DNA of 64,000 bases from Streptomyces corallincola (GCF_019104725.1 NZ_JAHRXF010000013.1:62001-126000), one strand, 5' to 3'. Positions 42,448 to 52,740 are shown, numbered from the stretch's first letter. The notes: a model not told the origin generated them from the sequence alone. Numbers and translations are program-made.

Positions 42448-42960
42448 TCAGTACGCGCCGAACACGTTGTCGATCGAGCCGTACCGGTGCGCCGCGTAGT
42501 TGCAGGCGGCGGTGATGTTGGCGACCGGGTCGTAGATGTTGAAGGACGTTCCGGCCACGTGGTACGCGTTGAACGTGGGGTCGATGACCTGGAGCAGACC
42601 CTTGGAGGGGATGCCCTTGGCCGCGTTGGAGTCCCACAGGTTGATGGCGTTGGGGTTGCCGGAGGACTCGCGGATCACGTTGCGGTGGATTCCGTTGTAG
42701 GAGCCGGGTATGCCCTTCTGGGCCATGATCGCGAGGGACTCACGAATCCAGCCGTCGAGGTTGTTGGGGTACCCGGCCGGGGTGGTGGAGATGGTCGCGG
42801 CGGTGGCGACGGCCGGGGTCGCGGCGGACGCGCTGGTCGCGCCGATGATCGGCAGGGCGAGCACGGCGGCCCCGGTGCCCGCGGCGGCGAGCGTGCGGAC
42901 GAGGCGGCTGGTGCGGGCGCGACGGGGCGTGGCGGCAGCGGGCAGGGCGGCAGCGGACAT
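42448..42960 (-). CDS. Secreted lytic transglycosylase (SLT domain)
   Basis: A 170-residue secreted protein. A signal peptide (TSRLVRTLAAAGTGAAVLAL ... ATSASAA) precedes an SLT-type lysozyme fold: IHRNVIRESSGNPNAINLWD with the catalytic Glu, then KGLLQVIDPTFNAYHVAG and the C-terminal NYAAHRYGSIDNVFGAY. It should cut glycan strands in the wall. ATG start with GGAGAGG upstream. A c-di-AMP riboswitch immediately precedes it, as known for resuscitation-promoting factors and other wall hydrolases in Streptomyces. Confidence 0.93.
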   Translation of the reverse strand: MSAAALPAAATPRRARTSRLVRTLAAAGTGAAVLALPIIGATSASAATPAVATAATISTTPAGYPNNLDGWIRESLAIMAQKGIPGSYNGIHRNVIRESSGNPNAINLWDSNAAKGIPSKGLLQVIDPTFNAYHVAGTSFNIYDPVANITAACNYAAHRYGSIDNVFGAY

Positions 42961-42980
42961 GGCGGAATTCCTCTCCGTCG

Positions 42981-43176
42981 CCTGCGAGGTGAGCTGTCGG
43001 GTTCGGGCGGGGAGGTGCCCGGCCGTGCCCCCGAAGGAGTCACGGCTTCACCCCGAGCCGGAACGGTCCGGCACGTTGCGACACGTGCCGTACCGGCCGG
43101 CGGCTTACCTGGGTCCCCCGCTCCTGCCGTACGAAAGAACTCGTGGGATGGGTGTGTCGGACGCGGCAGGATTCGG
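42981..43176 (-). promoter_or_regulatory. ydaO-type c-di-AMP riboswitch
   Basis: Read on the minus strand, the leader shows the three conserved blocks of the ydaO/yuaA class: GAGCGGGGGACCCA, then CTCGGGGTGAAGCC, then GCCCGAACCCGACAGCTCAC with CTCGCAGGCG. The 5' CCTGC (about 43172) can pair with 3' GCAGG (about 42983) as the closing stem. The element ends about 20 nt before the start codon. In this class c-di-AMP binding lowers expression. A promoter (TTGTTC, 18 bp, TAGCTT) lies upstream on the same strand near 43200-43230. Confidence 0.9.
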
Positions 43177-43256
43177 CGTTCGTCCGATGTGCCCGGAAGC
43201 TATGCGAGAGCACATGTCCGGAACAAGTGTCAGATCGATATAAAGCGCCGCTTGGG

Positions 43257-43287
43257 CTTGATCCATACCTATTTGGGCACTTGATCC
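43257..43287 (-). promoter_or_regulatory. Paired GGATCAAG repeats upstream of the transglycosylase promoter
   Basis: GGATCAAG occurs at 43287-43280 and 43264-43257 on the minus strand, 23 bp apart. This recalls the TGATCAAAG pair before the other wall hydrolase gene (16552-16573). The rest of the gap up to 43702 is comparatively AT-rich (for example around 43380-43560) and shows no convincing gene. Confidence 0.35.
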
Positions 43288-43702
43288 TTTGCGACCGCAC
43301 ACCCTCAACTCGCCCTGTGTGCAAGGGCAGAAGGCAGTGAATGTCCTGTGTGCGGGCAATGATGCGCGGGTGACTCACTTCACGAAATACCAAACAACAC
43401 CAAATCGGACATGGGTGGTTTGGGGGCTCTGCGGAGTGCAATCCGGAAACTGTTCGCGGGTCGTCGGCGCCCGGTAATGCTCCGTACGACAAAACGGACG
43501 AATTGCTGTTAAGTGGAGTGATGGCTGCCCGTATCAGATGATCAAAAACATACCGGCCCTGACCTGGTGCGAGCCGACGCCGACCGGTGGGCGCTATCGG
43601 TGATCGAAACAGGACCGGATACGCTGAGTTGAGTGGTGGCAGCGACCTATCGACAAACCGCCGTGTGAGCGCCAGCAGACACCAGCAGACAGGAGACCCC
43701 TC

Positions 43703-44713
43703 GTGACCGTCGTCGGGCCGTTCGGGCTGAGCGTGCGGGACCAGGCTCTGGAAGCCGATGTCCAGGCCGGATTGGCGGCTGTCGAGGAGGGCCTGCTCGA
43801 AGCCACCAAGAGCGAGGTCCCCTTCATCACCGAGGCCGCGCAGCACCTGGTGCAGGCCGGGGGGAAGCGATTCCGCCCGCTGCTGGTGATGCTCGCGGCC
43901 CGCTTCGGCGACCCGTACGCGCCGGGGGTCGTCCCCTCCGCCGTGGTCGTGGAGCTGACCCACCTCGCCACGCTCTATCACGACGACGTCATGGATGAGG
44001 CGGCCGTGCGCCGGGGCGTGGACAGCGCCAACACCCGCTGGGGCAACTCCGTCGCGGTGCTCACCGGCGATTTCCTCTTCGCGCGCGCCTCCCAGATCCT
44101 CGCGGACCTCGGCCCCGAGGCGGTGCGCGTCCAGGCCCTCGCGTTCGAACGGCTGGTCACCGGCCAGATCCTGGAGACCGCGGGGCCCGTGGACGGCCGC
44201 GACCCGGTCGAGCACTACCTCGACGTGCTCGGCGGCAAGACCGGTTCCCTGGTCGCTGTCTCCTGCCGGTTCGGCGCGATGATGTCCGGCGCCGACGACA
44301 CCGTGGTGGACGTGCTCACCCAGTACGGGGAGCGGCTCGGGGTCGCCTTCCAGCTCGCGGACGACGTCCTCGACATCGCTTCCGACTCCCACGAGTCCGG
44401 CAAGACCCCCGGCACCGACCTGCGCGAGGGCATCCCGACCATGCCCGTGCTGCGGCTGCGCGAGCGCGCCCTCCGGCTAGGGCTGCCCGAGGACCTGGCC
44501 CTGGTCGAGCTGCTCGACTCCGACCTCACCGACGACACCCGGCACGCCGAGGCGCTGGCCGGACTGCGCGCCCACCCCGCGCTGGAGCAGGCCCGCCGGG
44601 ACACCGTGCGCTACGCGCAGGAGGCCCGCGCCGCGCTCGGCCCGCTCCCCGAGTGCGACGCCAAGGCGGCCCTGACCGAGCTGTGCGACGCGGTCGTGCA
44701 CCGCGCGGGCTGA
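43703..44713 (+). CDS. Polyprenyl diphosphate synthase (menaquinone side-chain type)
   Basis: A trans-prenyltransferase of 336 residues that builds a long isoprenoid diphosphate. The first Asp-rich motif is DDVMD (94-98) and the second DDVLD lies near 219; GGKRFRPLLV and GGKTGSLVAVSC are also conserved. It resembles single-gene (homodimeric) octaprenyl/nonaprenyl-type synthases, fitting the side chain of menaquinone made by the other genes here. GTG start with CAGGAG upstream. Confidence 0.93.
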   Translation: MTVVGPFGLSVRDQALEADVQAGLAAVEEGLLEATKSEVPFITEAAQHLVQAGGKRFRPLLVMLAARFGDPYAPGVVPSAVVVELTHLATLYHDDVMDEAAVRRGVDSANTRWGNSVAVLTGDFLFARASQILADLGPEAVRVQALAFERLVTGQILETAGPVDGRDPVEHYLDVLGGKTGSLVAVSCRFGAMMSGADDTVVDVLTQYGERLGVAFQLADDVLDIASDSHESGKTPGTDLREGIPTMPVLRLRERALRLGLPEDLALVELLDSDLTDDTRHAEALAGLRAHPALEQARRDTVRYAQEARAALGPLPECDAKAALTELCDAVVHRAG

Positions 44714-44811
44714 GCCCCCGGACATCCCCCGGAGGGATCGTGCATCGCGCGGGCTGACCCCTCCGGAGATCCCCCCGGCGATCACCCCCTACGGCCCCCG
44801 CTCCACCCCTC

Positions 44812-44965
44812 AGGGGTCCGCGACCGCTCCCACCAGCGGTTCCGGTGTCCCAGGGGGGACCGGACCCCTAGGGTGCGGCCCGTTCTCCCCGCCCGGCGTC
44901 ATACCGGAGGCGTACACACAGGTGCCTCCGTGGTCTGACGCTTTCCGCCTGCGGATTTGGTCAGA
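44812..44965 (+). promoter_or_regulatory. Series of hairpins in the leader before the LolA-like gene
   Basis: An outer stem AGGGGTCCG/CGGACCCCT (44812-44820 with 44861-44869) encloses ACCGCT/AGCGGT (44823-44840) and a second GC-rich stem-loop, a possible three-way junction. It is followed by CGGAGGC/GCCTCCG (44905-44930) and TCTGAC/GTCAGA (44934-44965). The first unit may terminate the prenyl synthase transcript; the set could also be a structured 5' leader. The 397-bp gap 44714-45110 has no gene. Confidence 0.5.
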
Positions 44966-45110
44966 TGGACACACGGAAGAATCCGCACCGATCACCGATC
45001 CGGGTGAAAATGGCGGCTCAGGGTGTGGGGCACTTCCCGGTCCGGACGGACGTTGAAGGTTCGGGGACAGTGTGAGGACAGCCGCCGCCGACGACGGAGG
45101 TAGGGCAAAG

Positions 45111-46373
45111 ATGGCACCGTACGAAACCGATGACACGGCGGGAGCCCCGCAGGGCGAGCAGCCCCGCTCCCGCCGCCGCGCGGCGCGGTACGTGGTCCCG
45201 GTCGCGGTGGTGGGTGTCGCCGCGGGCACGATCGGCCTCGTCCCGGCGCTGGCGAACTCCGGCGACCCGGACCTGCCGAAGATCAGCGCGCAGCAGCTCA
45301 TCGAGAAGATGGCCACGTCCGACGTCCAGGAGCTGTCCGGCACCGTCCGGATCAGCACCGACCTCGGCCTGCCCGACCTCGGCGGACTCGCCGACGGCAT
45401 GACCTCCGGCGCGGGCCGGGGCGGCGACGGTTCCTCCGCCGACCCCGCCCAGCACCTCACCGAGCTGGCCAGCGGCACGCACACCCTCCGGGTGGCCGCC
45501 GACGGCCCCGAGCGCCAGAAGCTCTCCCTGCTGGAGAAGGGCGCGGAGTACAGCGTCATCCACAACGGCAAGGACGTCTGGGGCTACGACAGCAAGACCA
45601 ACCAGGTCTTCCACCGCGCCGACGCCCACCCGGGCGACCGGCAGCGGGACGAGTCGCGGGGCACCCCGGACGACTTCGCCAAGGAAGCGCTGAAGCGGGT
45701 GGACAGCACCACCGCCGTCACCGTGGACGGCACCGCCCAGGTCGCCGGCCGGGACGCCTACAAACTCCAGATCAAGCCCAAGCAGTCCGGCAGCACGGTC
45801 GGCGCGATCACCATCGCCGTGGACGCGAAGAACTACGCGCCGCTGAAGTTCACCCTCACCCCGAGCAGCGGCGGCGCCGCCGTCCTAGACGCGGGCTTCA
45901 CCCAGGTCTCCTTCGCCAAGCCGTCCGCCTCCACCTTCGACTTCACCCCGCCCAAGGGCGCGAAGGTCACCGAGGGCGGGCAGGGCGACTCCGGCCACCA
46001 CGACAGTTCCGGCAAGGGCGACGGTTCCGCCAGGCCCGACACCTCGGCCTCCGGCGACGACCAGTTCATGAACCCCGCCGAGGGCTTCACGCACGGCATG
46101 AAGGGCGGCAAGGTCATCGGCAAGGGCTGGAACGCCGTCGCCACCTTCGACACCGGGTCCAAGAACGGGCTGCCCTCCGCCTCCGCGAGCGGTGACGCGG
46201 GCGGCTTCCTGAACTCCCTCGGCCAGCCGGTCTCCGGCACGTTCGGCAAGGGCACGGTCTATTCCACCCGCATCGTCAACGCCCTGGTCACCGACGACGG
46301 CAAGGTCTACGTCGGCGCGGTCACCAAGGACGCGCTGGTGAAGACGGCGAACACGGCGAACACGGCGGGCTAG
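45111..46373 (+). CDS. LolA-like membrane-anchored lipoprotein-binding-fold protein (DUF2092-type)
   Basis: A 420-residue exported protein. A basic N-terminus (RSRRRAARY) and one hydrophobic segment (VVPVAVVGVAAGTIGLVPAL) act as signal or anchor. The rest has the LolA/LolB-like half-barrel pattern (LSGTVRISTDL, LRVAADGPERQKLSLLEKG, GYDSKTNQVFHR, AYKLQIKPKQSG). A Gly/Ser/Asp-rich insert lies near residues 300-330. ATG at 45111 has GGAGG 10 nt upstream. An ABC exporter follows in the same direction, so it may receive or sense an exported lipid (inference). Confidence 0.83.
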   Translation: MAPYETDDTAGAPQGEQPRSRRRAARYVVPVAVVGVAAGTIGLVPALANSGDPDLPKISAQQLIEKMATSDVQELSGTVRISTDLGLPDLGGLADGMTSGAGRGGDGSSADPAQHLTELASGTHTLRVAADGPERQKLSLLEKGAEYSVIHNGKDVWGYDSKTNQVFHRADAHPGDRQRDESRGTPDDFAKEALKRVDSTTAVTVDGTAQVAGRDAYKLQIKPKQSGSTVGAITIAVDAKNYAPLKFTLTPSSGGAAVLDAGFTQVSFAKPSASTFDFTPPKGAKVTEGGQGDSGHHDSSGKGDGSARPDTSASGDDQFMNPAEGFTHGMKGGKVIGKGWNAVATFDTGSKNGLPSASASGDAGGFLNSLGQPVSGTFGKGTVYSTRIVNALVTDDGKVYVGAVTKDALVKTANTANTAG

Positions 46374-46564
46374 TCCCTCCGGGGGTTCGCGGGCGCACGG
46401 GTTCGTGGGGTTCGCGGGGGGTCTTCGGCGGTGCCGGTTGACCGGTGCCGCCGGGGGCTCCCGGTTTTCCGGCCGCCGTTTCCGGCGCCGCCCGGACCGG
46501 AGCCGTAGGGTCGAGCCGTACGCCTCACCGCCGAGCCGTACGTCGAGCGGGAGCGAGGGAGCCA

Positions 46565-47540
<976 letters not shown>

Positions 47541-47554
<14 letters not shown>

Positions 47555-48458
47555 CGCCCCCGTACCCGTACCCGTACCCGCGTCCGGGCCCGTGGCGGAA
47601 CCTCCACCTCCGCGTCGGCCGCGTCCGCTGTGGAGCCTCGGTCTGCTGCGCAGCGAGCTGTTCACCACCCTGCGCCGCTGGCGCACCCTCGCGCTGCTCG
47701 CGGTACTCGCGGCGGTGCCGGTGCTGGTGGGGATCGCCGTACGGGTGCAGACGAGTGACGGCGGGTCGGACGGGGACGGCGGCAACGGACCGGCGTTCAT
47801 CGCACAGATCACCAACAACGGGCTGTTCCTGGTGTTCACGGCGCTGGCCGCCACCCTGCCGTTCTTCCTGCCGCTGGTCGTCGGCGTGATCGCGGGGGAC
47901 GCCGTCGCGGGCGAGGCGGGCGCGGGCACCCTGCGCTATCTGCTGGTCGCCCCGGCCGGGCGCACCCGCCTGTTGCTCACCAAGTACGCGACCGTGCTGG
48001 CGTTCTGCCTGCTGGCCACGCTGGTCGTCGCGGTCACCGCACTGATCGTCGGCGCGCTGCTGTTCCCGCTCGGCGACCTCATGACCATCTCCGGCACCCG
48101 CATCACCTTCGCCGACGGACTCCTCCGCGCCCTGCTGATCGCCCTGGTCGTCGCCGCCTCCCTGGTCGGCATCTCCGCCCTCGGCCTCTTCGTCTCCACC
48201 CTCACCAACAGCGGCATCGCGGCGATGGCCACCACCGTCGGCCTGCTCATCACCGTCCAGATCCTCGACCAGATCCCCCAACTCCACGCCATCCAGCCGT
48301 ACTTGTTCTCCCACTACTGGCTGTCCTTCGCAGACCTCATGCGCGAACCCGTCTACTGGGACGACCTCGTCAAGAACCTCGCCCTCCAGGGCGGCTACGC
48401 GGTGGTGTTCGGCACGGCGGCGTGGGCGCGGTTCACGACGAAGGACATCACGGCGTGA
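47541..48458 (+). CDS. ABC-2 type transporter permease
   Basis: Membrane partner of the preceding ATPase; 305 residues with six TM helices after a Pro-rich N-terminus (the VPVPVPA run comes from a GTACCC repeat). It has the ABC-2 features EAGAGTLRYLLVAPAGRTRLLLTK and a C-terminal helix pair. Substrate unknown; small exported compounds or lipids are typical. A hairpin terminator starts at the stop codon. Confidence 0.92.
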
Positions 48459-48483
48459 GGGCCGCTGCGCTCGGGAGCGGCCC
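48459..48483 (+). terminator. Terminator of the LolA-like/ABC operon
   Basis: GGGCCGCT (48459-48466) pairs perfectly with AGCGGCCC (48476-48483), directly after the permease stop. Confidence 0.75.
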
Positions 48484-48599
48484 GCGAGCCCCTGGTGCGA
48501 GGCTGTGACGCCGTAGTGACGTGCGGGGCCGGGGATCGGGGACAGACTGGTCGGCAGGACGGTACGACCGGGCGGTGGCGCCGGGGGAGTGAGGAAGCG

Positions 48600-49811
48600 A
48601 TGCCTCGACTGAGCTTCGAGAAGCAGCGGGTGCGGCAGACCGCGCACGCGACGGCGGTACGGGTACGGGTGGTGGACGCGGGCCGCGCCTGGGTCGGTGG
48701 TACGGCGGTCCTCGCCGCGCCCGGCCAGGAGATCCAGCAGTCCGTACTCGACCACCTCCAGCGGCTCGCCATCAGCCTCGGCGCCCCCGTACAGGCCACC
48801 GTGCACGACGACCGGACCGGCTGCGTGGTCCCGCTCGAAGTCGCGGCGGACGGGTCCAGCCGGATGGTGGGGGAGGCGGTGCGGGCCGCCGGTACGACCG
48901 GCTCCGCAGCGGCTGCTCCGGCCGCGTCCGGTGCGGCACTGGGCGTGCCCGGTGCTCCCGGTGTGACAGGTATGACTGGCGTGCCCGGCGGCATGGTGCA
49001 GGCGCCGTCATGCGCGGTGTTCGGGCCGCCGCCCGTCATGGACGTCTCCGGTGCCCGGCCGGACCCGGCACCCGTCGCCTGGCCCGCCGCCGCCGGACAG
49101 GACGCCCCGGAGGCCGAGGTCGTCCTCCCGCCGGAGCCCGCGTCGCCCTTCGAACCGGCGCGCGAGCCGGGGCACGGACCCGTGCGCGAGCCGGGGCGTC
49201 GTACCGCGCCGCAGCCCCAGCCGTCCCGCGCGCCCGCGCCCCTGCTGGAGACCGGGCTCATCGACCCCGACGACACCCCCACGCCCCCGCGCGGCTTCGA
49301 CGCCGTGGCCGAGGAGGTGCTCGGGGACGAACCGGTGACCGAGACCGCCGAGGGCGCCGAACTGCTGACCGCGCCGATGGCCCTGATCAACGCGGCCGTC
49401 CGCGAGGGCCGCCTCGAAACGGCGGCCGACCTAGCCGCCCGTACCGTCACCGAGGCGTCCACCGTGCTCGGCCCGTGCCACCCCGAGGTGCTGCACCTGC
49501 GCGAGCTGACCGCGTACATCGCCTACCTCGCGGGCGATCCCGCCGGTTCCTTCGGTCTCTCGATGGACCTGGCCCGGCTGCGGCGGCAGGCGCGTGACGC
49601 GGAGGCCGCCTACGGCAACGTACGCAGCGCCGCCACCGCTTGGCGCGGGGTCCGCGACCCGGAGGAGGGGCTGCGGATGGGCGCCGAACTGATCGCCCTG
49701 TGGACCGACCTCATGGCCGAACCCGGCCCGGCCGCCGCCGAACCCGAGCCCCTGGAGTCCGCCCACTCCCGCATGACCCGCCTGACGGCACGGGCAGCGG
49801 CCCAGCGGTAG
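48600..49811 (+). CDS. TPR-like repeat protein of unknown function
   Basis: A 403-residue protein. The N-terminal 100 residues form a compact domain (MPRLSFEKQRVRQTAHATAV, GGTAVLAAPGQEIQQSVLDHL). A long Pro/Ala/Gly-rich linker (about 100-250) contains collagen-like GVPGAPGVTGMTGVPGG. A C-terminal helical region with TPR-like spacing follows (LINAAVREGRLETAADLAAR, CHPEVLHLRELTAYIAYLAG). No signal peptide. Such proteins occur in Streptomyces at this position but have no known role. ATG with GAGGAAG upstream. Confidence 0.8.
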   Translation: MPRLSFEKQRVRQTAHATAVRVRVVDAGRAWVGGTAVLAAPGQEIQQSVLDHLQRLAISLGAPVQATVHDDRTGCVVPLEVAADGSSRMVGEAVRAAGTTGSAAAAPAASGAALGVPGAPGVTGMTGVPGGMVQAPSCAVFGPPPVMDVSGARPDPAPVAWPAAAGQDAPEAEVVLPPEPASPFEPAREPGHGPVREPGRRTAPQPQPSRAPAPLLETGLIDPDDTPTPPRGFDAVAEEVLGDEPVTETAEGAELLTAPMALINAAVREGRLETAADLAARTVTEASTVLGPCHPEVLHLRELTAYIAYLAGDPAGSFGLSMDLARLRRQARDAEAAYGNVRSAATAWRGVRDPEEGLRMGAELIALWTDLMAEPGPAAAEPEPLESAHSRMTRLTARAAAQR

Positions 49812-49907
49812 GGCGGCGGACGGGCAGCAGGGCGCGGCAGCCGGGCGGGCGCGGGGCGGGTTGCGGGGCGTGGAGCCGCGTCACGGGCCCCGGTACGCTC
49901 CGGCGGC

Positions 49908-50408
49908 TCACTGCACGCAGAACTCGTTGCCCTCCGGATCGGCCAGCACCGTCCACTCGCCCGCCGGTTCGCGCACCTCGCGCAGGACCCGTGCGCCGAG
50001 TGCCGTCAGCCGCGCCACCTCCGCCGTACGCTGCCCGGCCGGAGCGTGCACGTCGAGGTGCAGCCGGTTCTTCCCGGCCTTCGGCTCGGGGACGCGCTGG
50101 AACAGCAGCCGCCGCCCCAGCCCCGTCCCCGTCTCGGGGTCGCAGGGGTCCTCGGGGTGCCGTACGGCGATCAGATCGCGGAAGGCGGCGCGGCCGTGGT
50201 GCTCCACGGTCGCCTCGCCGGGCAGCGCGCCGAGCGTCAGCAGGCGGGCGATCAGCGCGCTGTTGTCCTCGACCGTGTAGTGCAGCGCGGCGGCCCAGAA
50301 ATCGGCCTGCGTGTGCGGGTCGGCCGCGTCCGCGACGAGTTTCCAGTGCAGGGGAGCGGGAGCGGAGGCGGGAGGAACGGGGGTGGTGGCGGGGGGTTGG
50401 GTGGGCAT
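49908..50408 (-). CDS. VOC/glyoxalase-like domain protein
   Basis: A 166-residue protein with the VOC fold: HWKLVADAADPHTQADFWAAAL at the start, RLHLDVHAP in the middle and the closing WTVLADPEGNEFCVQ. These proteins bind metal or small ligands and include resistance proteins and lyases. TATAAG (50420-50415) ends 6 nt before the ATG, suggesting a leaderless mRNA. A much longer frame upstream is not supported. Confidence 0.87.
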   Translation of the reverse strand: MPTQPPATTPVPPASAPAPLHWKLVADAADPHTQADFWAAALHYTVEDNSALIARLLTLGALPGEATVEHHGRAAFRDLIAVRHPEDPCDPETGTGLGRRLLFQRVPEPKAGKNRLHLDVHAPAGQRTAEVARLTALGARVLREVREPAGEWTVLADPEGNEFCVQ

Positions 50409-50584
50409 GGACCACTTATAGCGCGGGGGTACGGCAGGGGGGCGTACGACAGCGCAGGGGTGCGCCGGGGATGCGGGAGGCGCGCCGGGGCGGGCGGCAA
50501 GATGCGGCTTAGGCACGGGGCGGCCCGGGTGCCGGGTGCCGGCCCGGGTGCCGGGGGCGGCCGGGGTGCCAGGAGCCGGACCGG

Positions 50585-51574
50585 TCAGGCGTCGGCTGTC
50601 TCCGCCGGCTCGGTCGCCGCAGTGGTCCGAGGAGTGGGCAGTCCCAGGCCCGATGCCCCGGCCCCTGCCATCGCCGCGACCCGTGCCCGGCGGGCCGAAC
50701 GCAGCGCCTCCCAGGTGAGGAGGATCAGCGCGAGCCAGACCAGCGCGAACCCGGCCCAGCGTTCGGCGGGCATGGACTCGTGGAAGTAGAGGATGCCCAG
50801 CACGAACTGGAAGACCGGGGCCAGGTACTGGAGCAGGCCCAGCGTGGAGAGGGGCACCCGGATCGCCGCCGCGCCGAAGCAGACCAGCGGGATCGCCGTG
50901 ACCAGGCCGGTGGCGGCGAGCAGCGCCGCGTGCCCGGCGCCCTCGGCGGCGAAGGTGGACGTGCCGTGCGCCGACAGCCAGAGCAGATAGCCGAGCGCGG
51001 GCACGAACTGGATCGCGGTCTCCGCCGTCAGCGACTCGATGCCGCCCAGCCCGACCTTCTTCTTCACCAGCCCGTACGTGGCGAACGAGAACGCCAGGAC
51101 CAGCGAGATCCACGGCGGACGCCCGTAACCGATGGTCAGCACGACCACCGCGAGGAAGCCGACGCCGACCGCCGCCCATTGCACGGGCCGCAACCGCTCC
51201 TTCAGCAGCAGCACACCCATCGCTATGGTCACCAGCGGATTAATGAAGTACCCCAGCGACGCCTCGACCACATGGCCGGAGTTCACCGACCAGATGTAGA
51301 CGCCCCAGTTGACCGTGATGACGGCCGCCGCGAGCGTCACCAGCGCGAGCCGCTTCGGCTGCCGCAGCAGCTCACCGGCCCACGCCCAGTGCCGGGTGAA
51401 CAGCAGCGCCACCCCGACGAATGCCAGCGACCACACCATGCGGTGGGCCAGGATCTCCAGCGCCCCGGCCGGTTTGAGCAGCGGCCAGAACAGCGGGACC
51501 AGACCCCACATGCCGTAGGCGGCGAAGCCGTTGAGCAGACCTGTCCGGTGTTCCCCCTTGGACGACCCGGTCAC
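50585..51574 (-). CDS. rarD: EamA-family transporter RarD
   Basis: A 329-residue membrane protein with ten hydrophobic segments, in the RarD branch of the drug/metabolite transporters: LNGFAAYGMWGLVPLFWPLL, NWGVYIWSVNSGHVVEASLGY and LLQYLAPVFQFVLG. GTG start with a perfect AAGGAGG ribosome site. A large palindrome lies about 90-125 bp upstream. Substrate unknown. The gap 50409-50584 contains only GC-rich CCCGGGTGCCGG-type repeats. Confidence 0.9.
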   Translation of the reverse strand: MTGSSKGEHRTGLLNGFAAYGMWGLVPLFWPLLKPAGALEILAHRMVWSLAFVGVALLFTRHWAWAGELLRQPKRLALVTLAAAVITVNWGVYIWSVNSGHVVEASLGYFINPLVTIAMGVLLLKERLRPVQWAAVGVGFLAVVVLTIGYGRPPWISLVLAFSFATYGLVKKKVGLGGIESLTAETAIQFVPALGYLLWLSAHGTSTFAAEGAGHAALLAATGLVTAIPLVCFGAAAIRVPLSTLGLLQYLAPVFQFVLGILYFHESMPAERWAGFALVWLALILLTWEALRSARRARVAAMAGAGASGLGLPTPRTTAATEPAETADA

Positions 51575-51660
51575 GGGCGGCCCTCCTTCTCACGTCGCGG
51601 CGACGTACGCACACTCATGCGCATTCACGCACGCGAGAACGACGGTAGCGCCGCCCGGCC

Positions 51661-51700
51661 CGGCTGTCATGCCCGTATCGCCATACGGTCATGACAGCCG
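51661..51700. promoter_or_regulatory. 40-bp near-perfect palindrome between the quinone reductase gene and rarD
   Basis: CGGCTGTCATG (51661-51671) pairs with CATGACAGCCG (51690-51700), and CCGTAT (51673-51678) with ATACGG (51683-51688) around CGCC. The single mismatch is 51672/51689. It could be the operator of rarD (minus strand) or the terminator of the upstream quinone reductase gene; there is no T-run. Confidence 0.65.
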
Positions 51701-51735
51701 AGCCGAGCCGAGCCGAGCCGAGCCGGGCCGGGCCG
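51696..51735. repeat. AGCCG pentanucleotide microsatellite
   Basis: Six AGCCG units (51696-51725) followed by GGCCG variants, abutting the palindrome at 51661-51700. A related GGGCC-rich run continues to about 51760. Confidence 0.8.
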
Positions 51736-51809
51736 AGCGGGCCGGGCGGGCCGGGCCACGCGGGGTGGCACGGGGGCATGGGGTCACGGGGGGTCGGGGG
51801 GCTACGGGG

Positions 51810-52664
51810 TCAGGAGGCGAGGGCGGTGGCGATGGCCTCGCGCAGCGGGGTGGTGGGGCGGCCGGTCAGGCGGGACAGGTCGCCGGTGGTGACGACCAGC
51901 TCGCCCTTCTCGATCCGCGTGTCCACCTCCGCGAAGATCTCCACCAGCGGCGCGGGCAGTCCGGCCCCGGCGAGGATGCCCTTCATCGTCTCCACGGGCA
52001 CCGCGTTGTACACGATCTCCCGCCCGGTGGCCCGGCTCAGCTCCGCCGCGTACTCCGCGAAGCTCCACGCCTCGTCCCCGCCCAGCTCGTACGCCGTGTT
52101 CTCGTGCCCCTCGCCGGTCAGCACCGCCACGGCCGCCGCCGCGTAGTCGGCGCGCGAGGCGGAGGAGACCCGGCCCTCGCCCGCCGCCGCGACCACCGCG
52201 CCGTGCTCCAGCACCGGGGCCAGGTTCCCGGTGTAGTTCTCGTGGTACCAGCCGTTCCGCAGCAGGCTGTACGGCAGCCCGGACGCGGTCAGCAACTCCT
52301 CGGTGGCGCGGTGGTCGTCGGTGAGCGCGGCGTGCAGGCTCGCCGGTGCGCTGGTGTACGCGAGCAGCGCCACGCCCGCCGCCTTCGCGGCCCCGATCAC
52401 ACCGGCGTGCTGACGCACCCGGCCCTTGTCGAACTCGTTGCCCGAGATCAGCAGGACCTTGTCCCCGGCCGCGAACACGCCGTCGAACGTCTCGGGCGCG
52501 TTGTAGTCGGCCACGGCGATCCGCACGCCGCGCGCGGCCAGCCCGGCCGCCTTCGCCTCGTCCCGGACGACCGCGGTGACCTCCCCGGCCGGGACCTGCT
52601 CCAACAACTGCTCCACGACCAGCCGGCCGAGGTGTCCGGTGGCGGCGGTGACGACGATGCTCAT
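51810..52664 (-). CDS. NAD(P)H:quinone oxidoreductase-like NmrA/SDR protein (YtfG/QorB type)
   Basis: A 284-residue NAD(P)-binding protein. The N-terminal glycine motif is VTAATGHLGRLVVEQLL; GNEFDKGRVRQHAGVIGAAK, YTSAPAS and GWYHENYTGNLAP match the YtfG/QorB group, which reduces quinones and reactive electrophiles. ATG with an AGGAG ribosome site. It is divergent from an HxlR regulator, the same arrangement as ytfG-ytfH in E. coli, so local redox control is likely. Confidence 0.92.
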   Translation of the reverse strand: MSIVVTAATGHLGRLVVEQLLEQVPAGEVTAVVRDEAKAAGLAARGVRIAVADYNAPETFDGVFAAGDKVLLISGNEFDKGRVRQHAGVIGAAKAAGVALLAYTSAPASLHAALTDDHRATEELLTASGLPYSLLRNGWYHENYTGNLAPVLEHGAVVAAAGEGRVSSASRADYAAAAVAVLTGEGHENTAYELGGDEAWSFAEYAAELSRATGREIVYNAVPVETMKGILAGAGLPAPLVEIFAEVDTRIEKGELVVTTGDLSRLTGRPTTPLREAIATALAS

Positions 52665-52740
52665 GGGCTGCGCACTCCTGGGTGGGATGTCCTGCGGGTG
52701 GATGTGTCTCCACCCTAGGAGGGGTGCTTACTGAGGGAAA

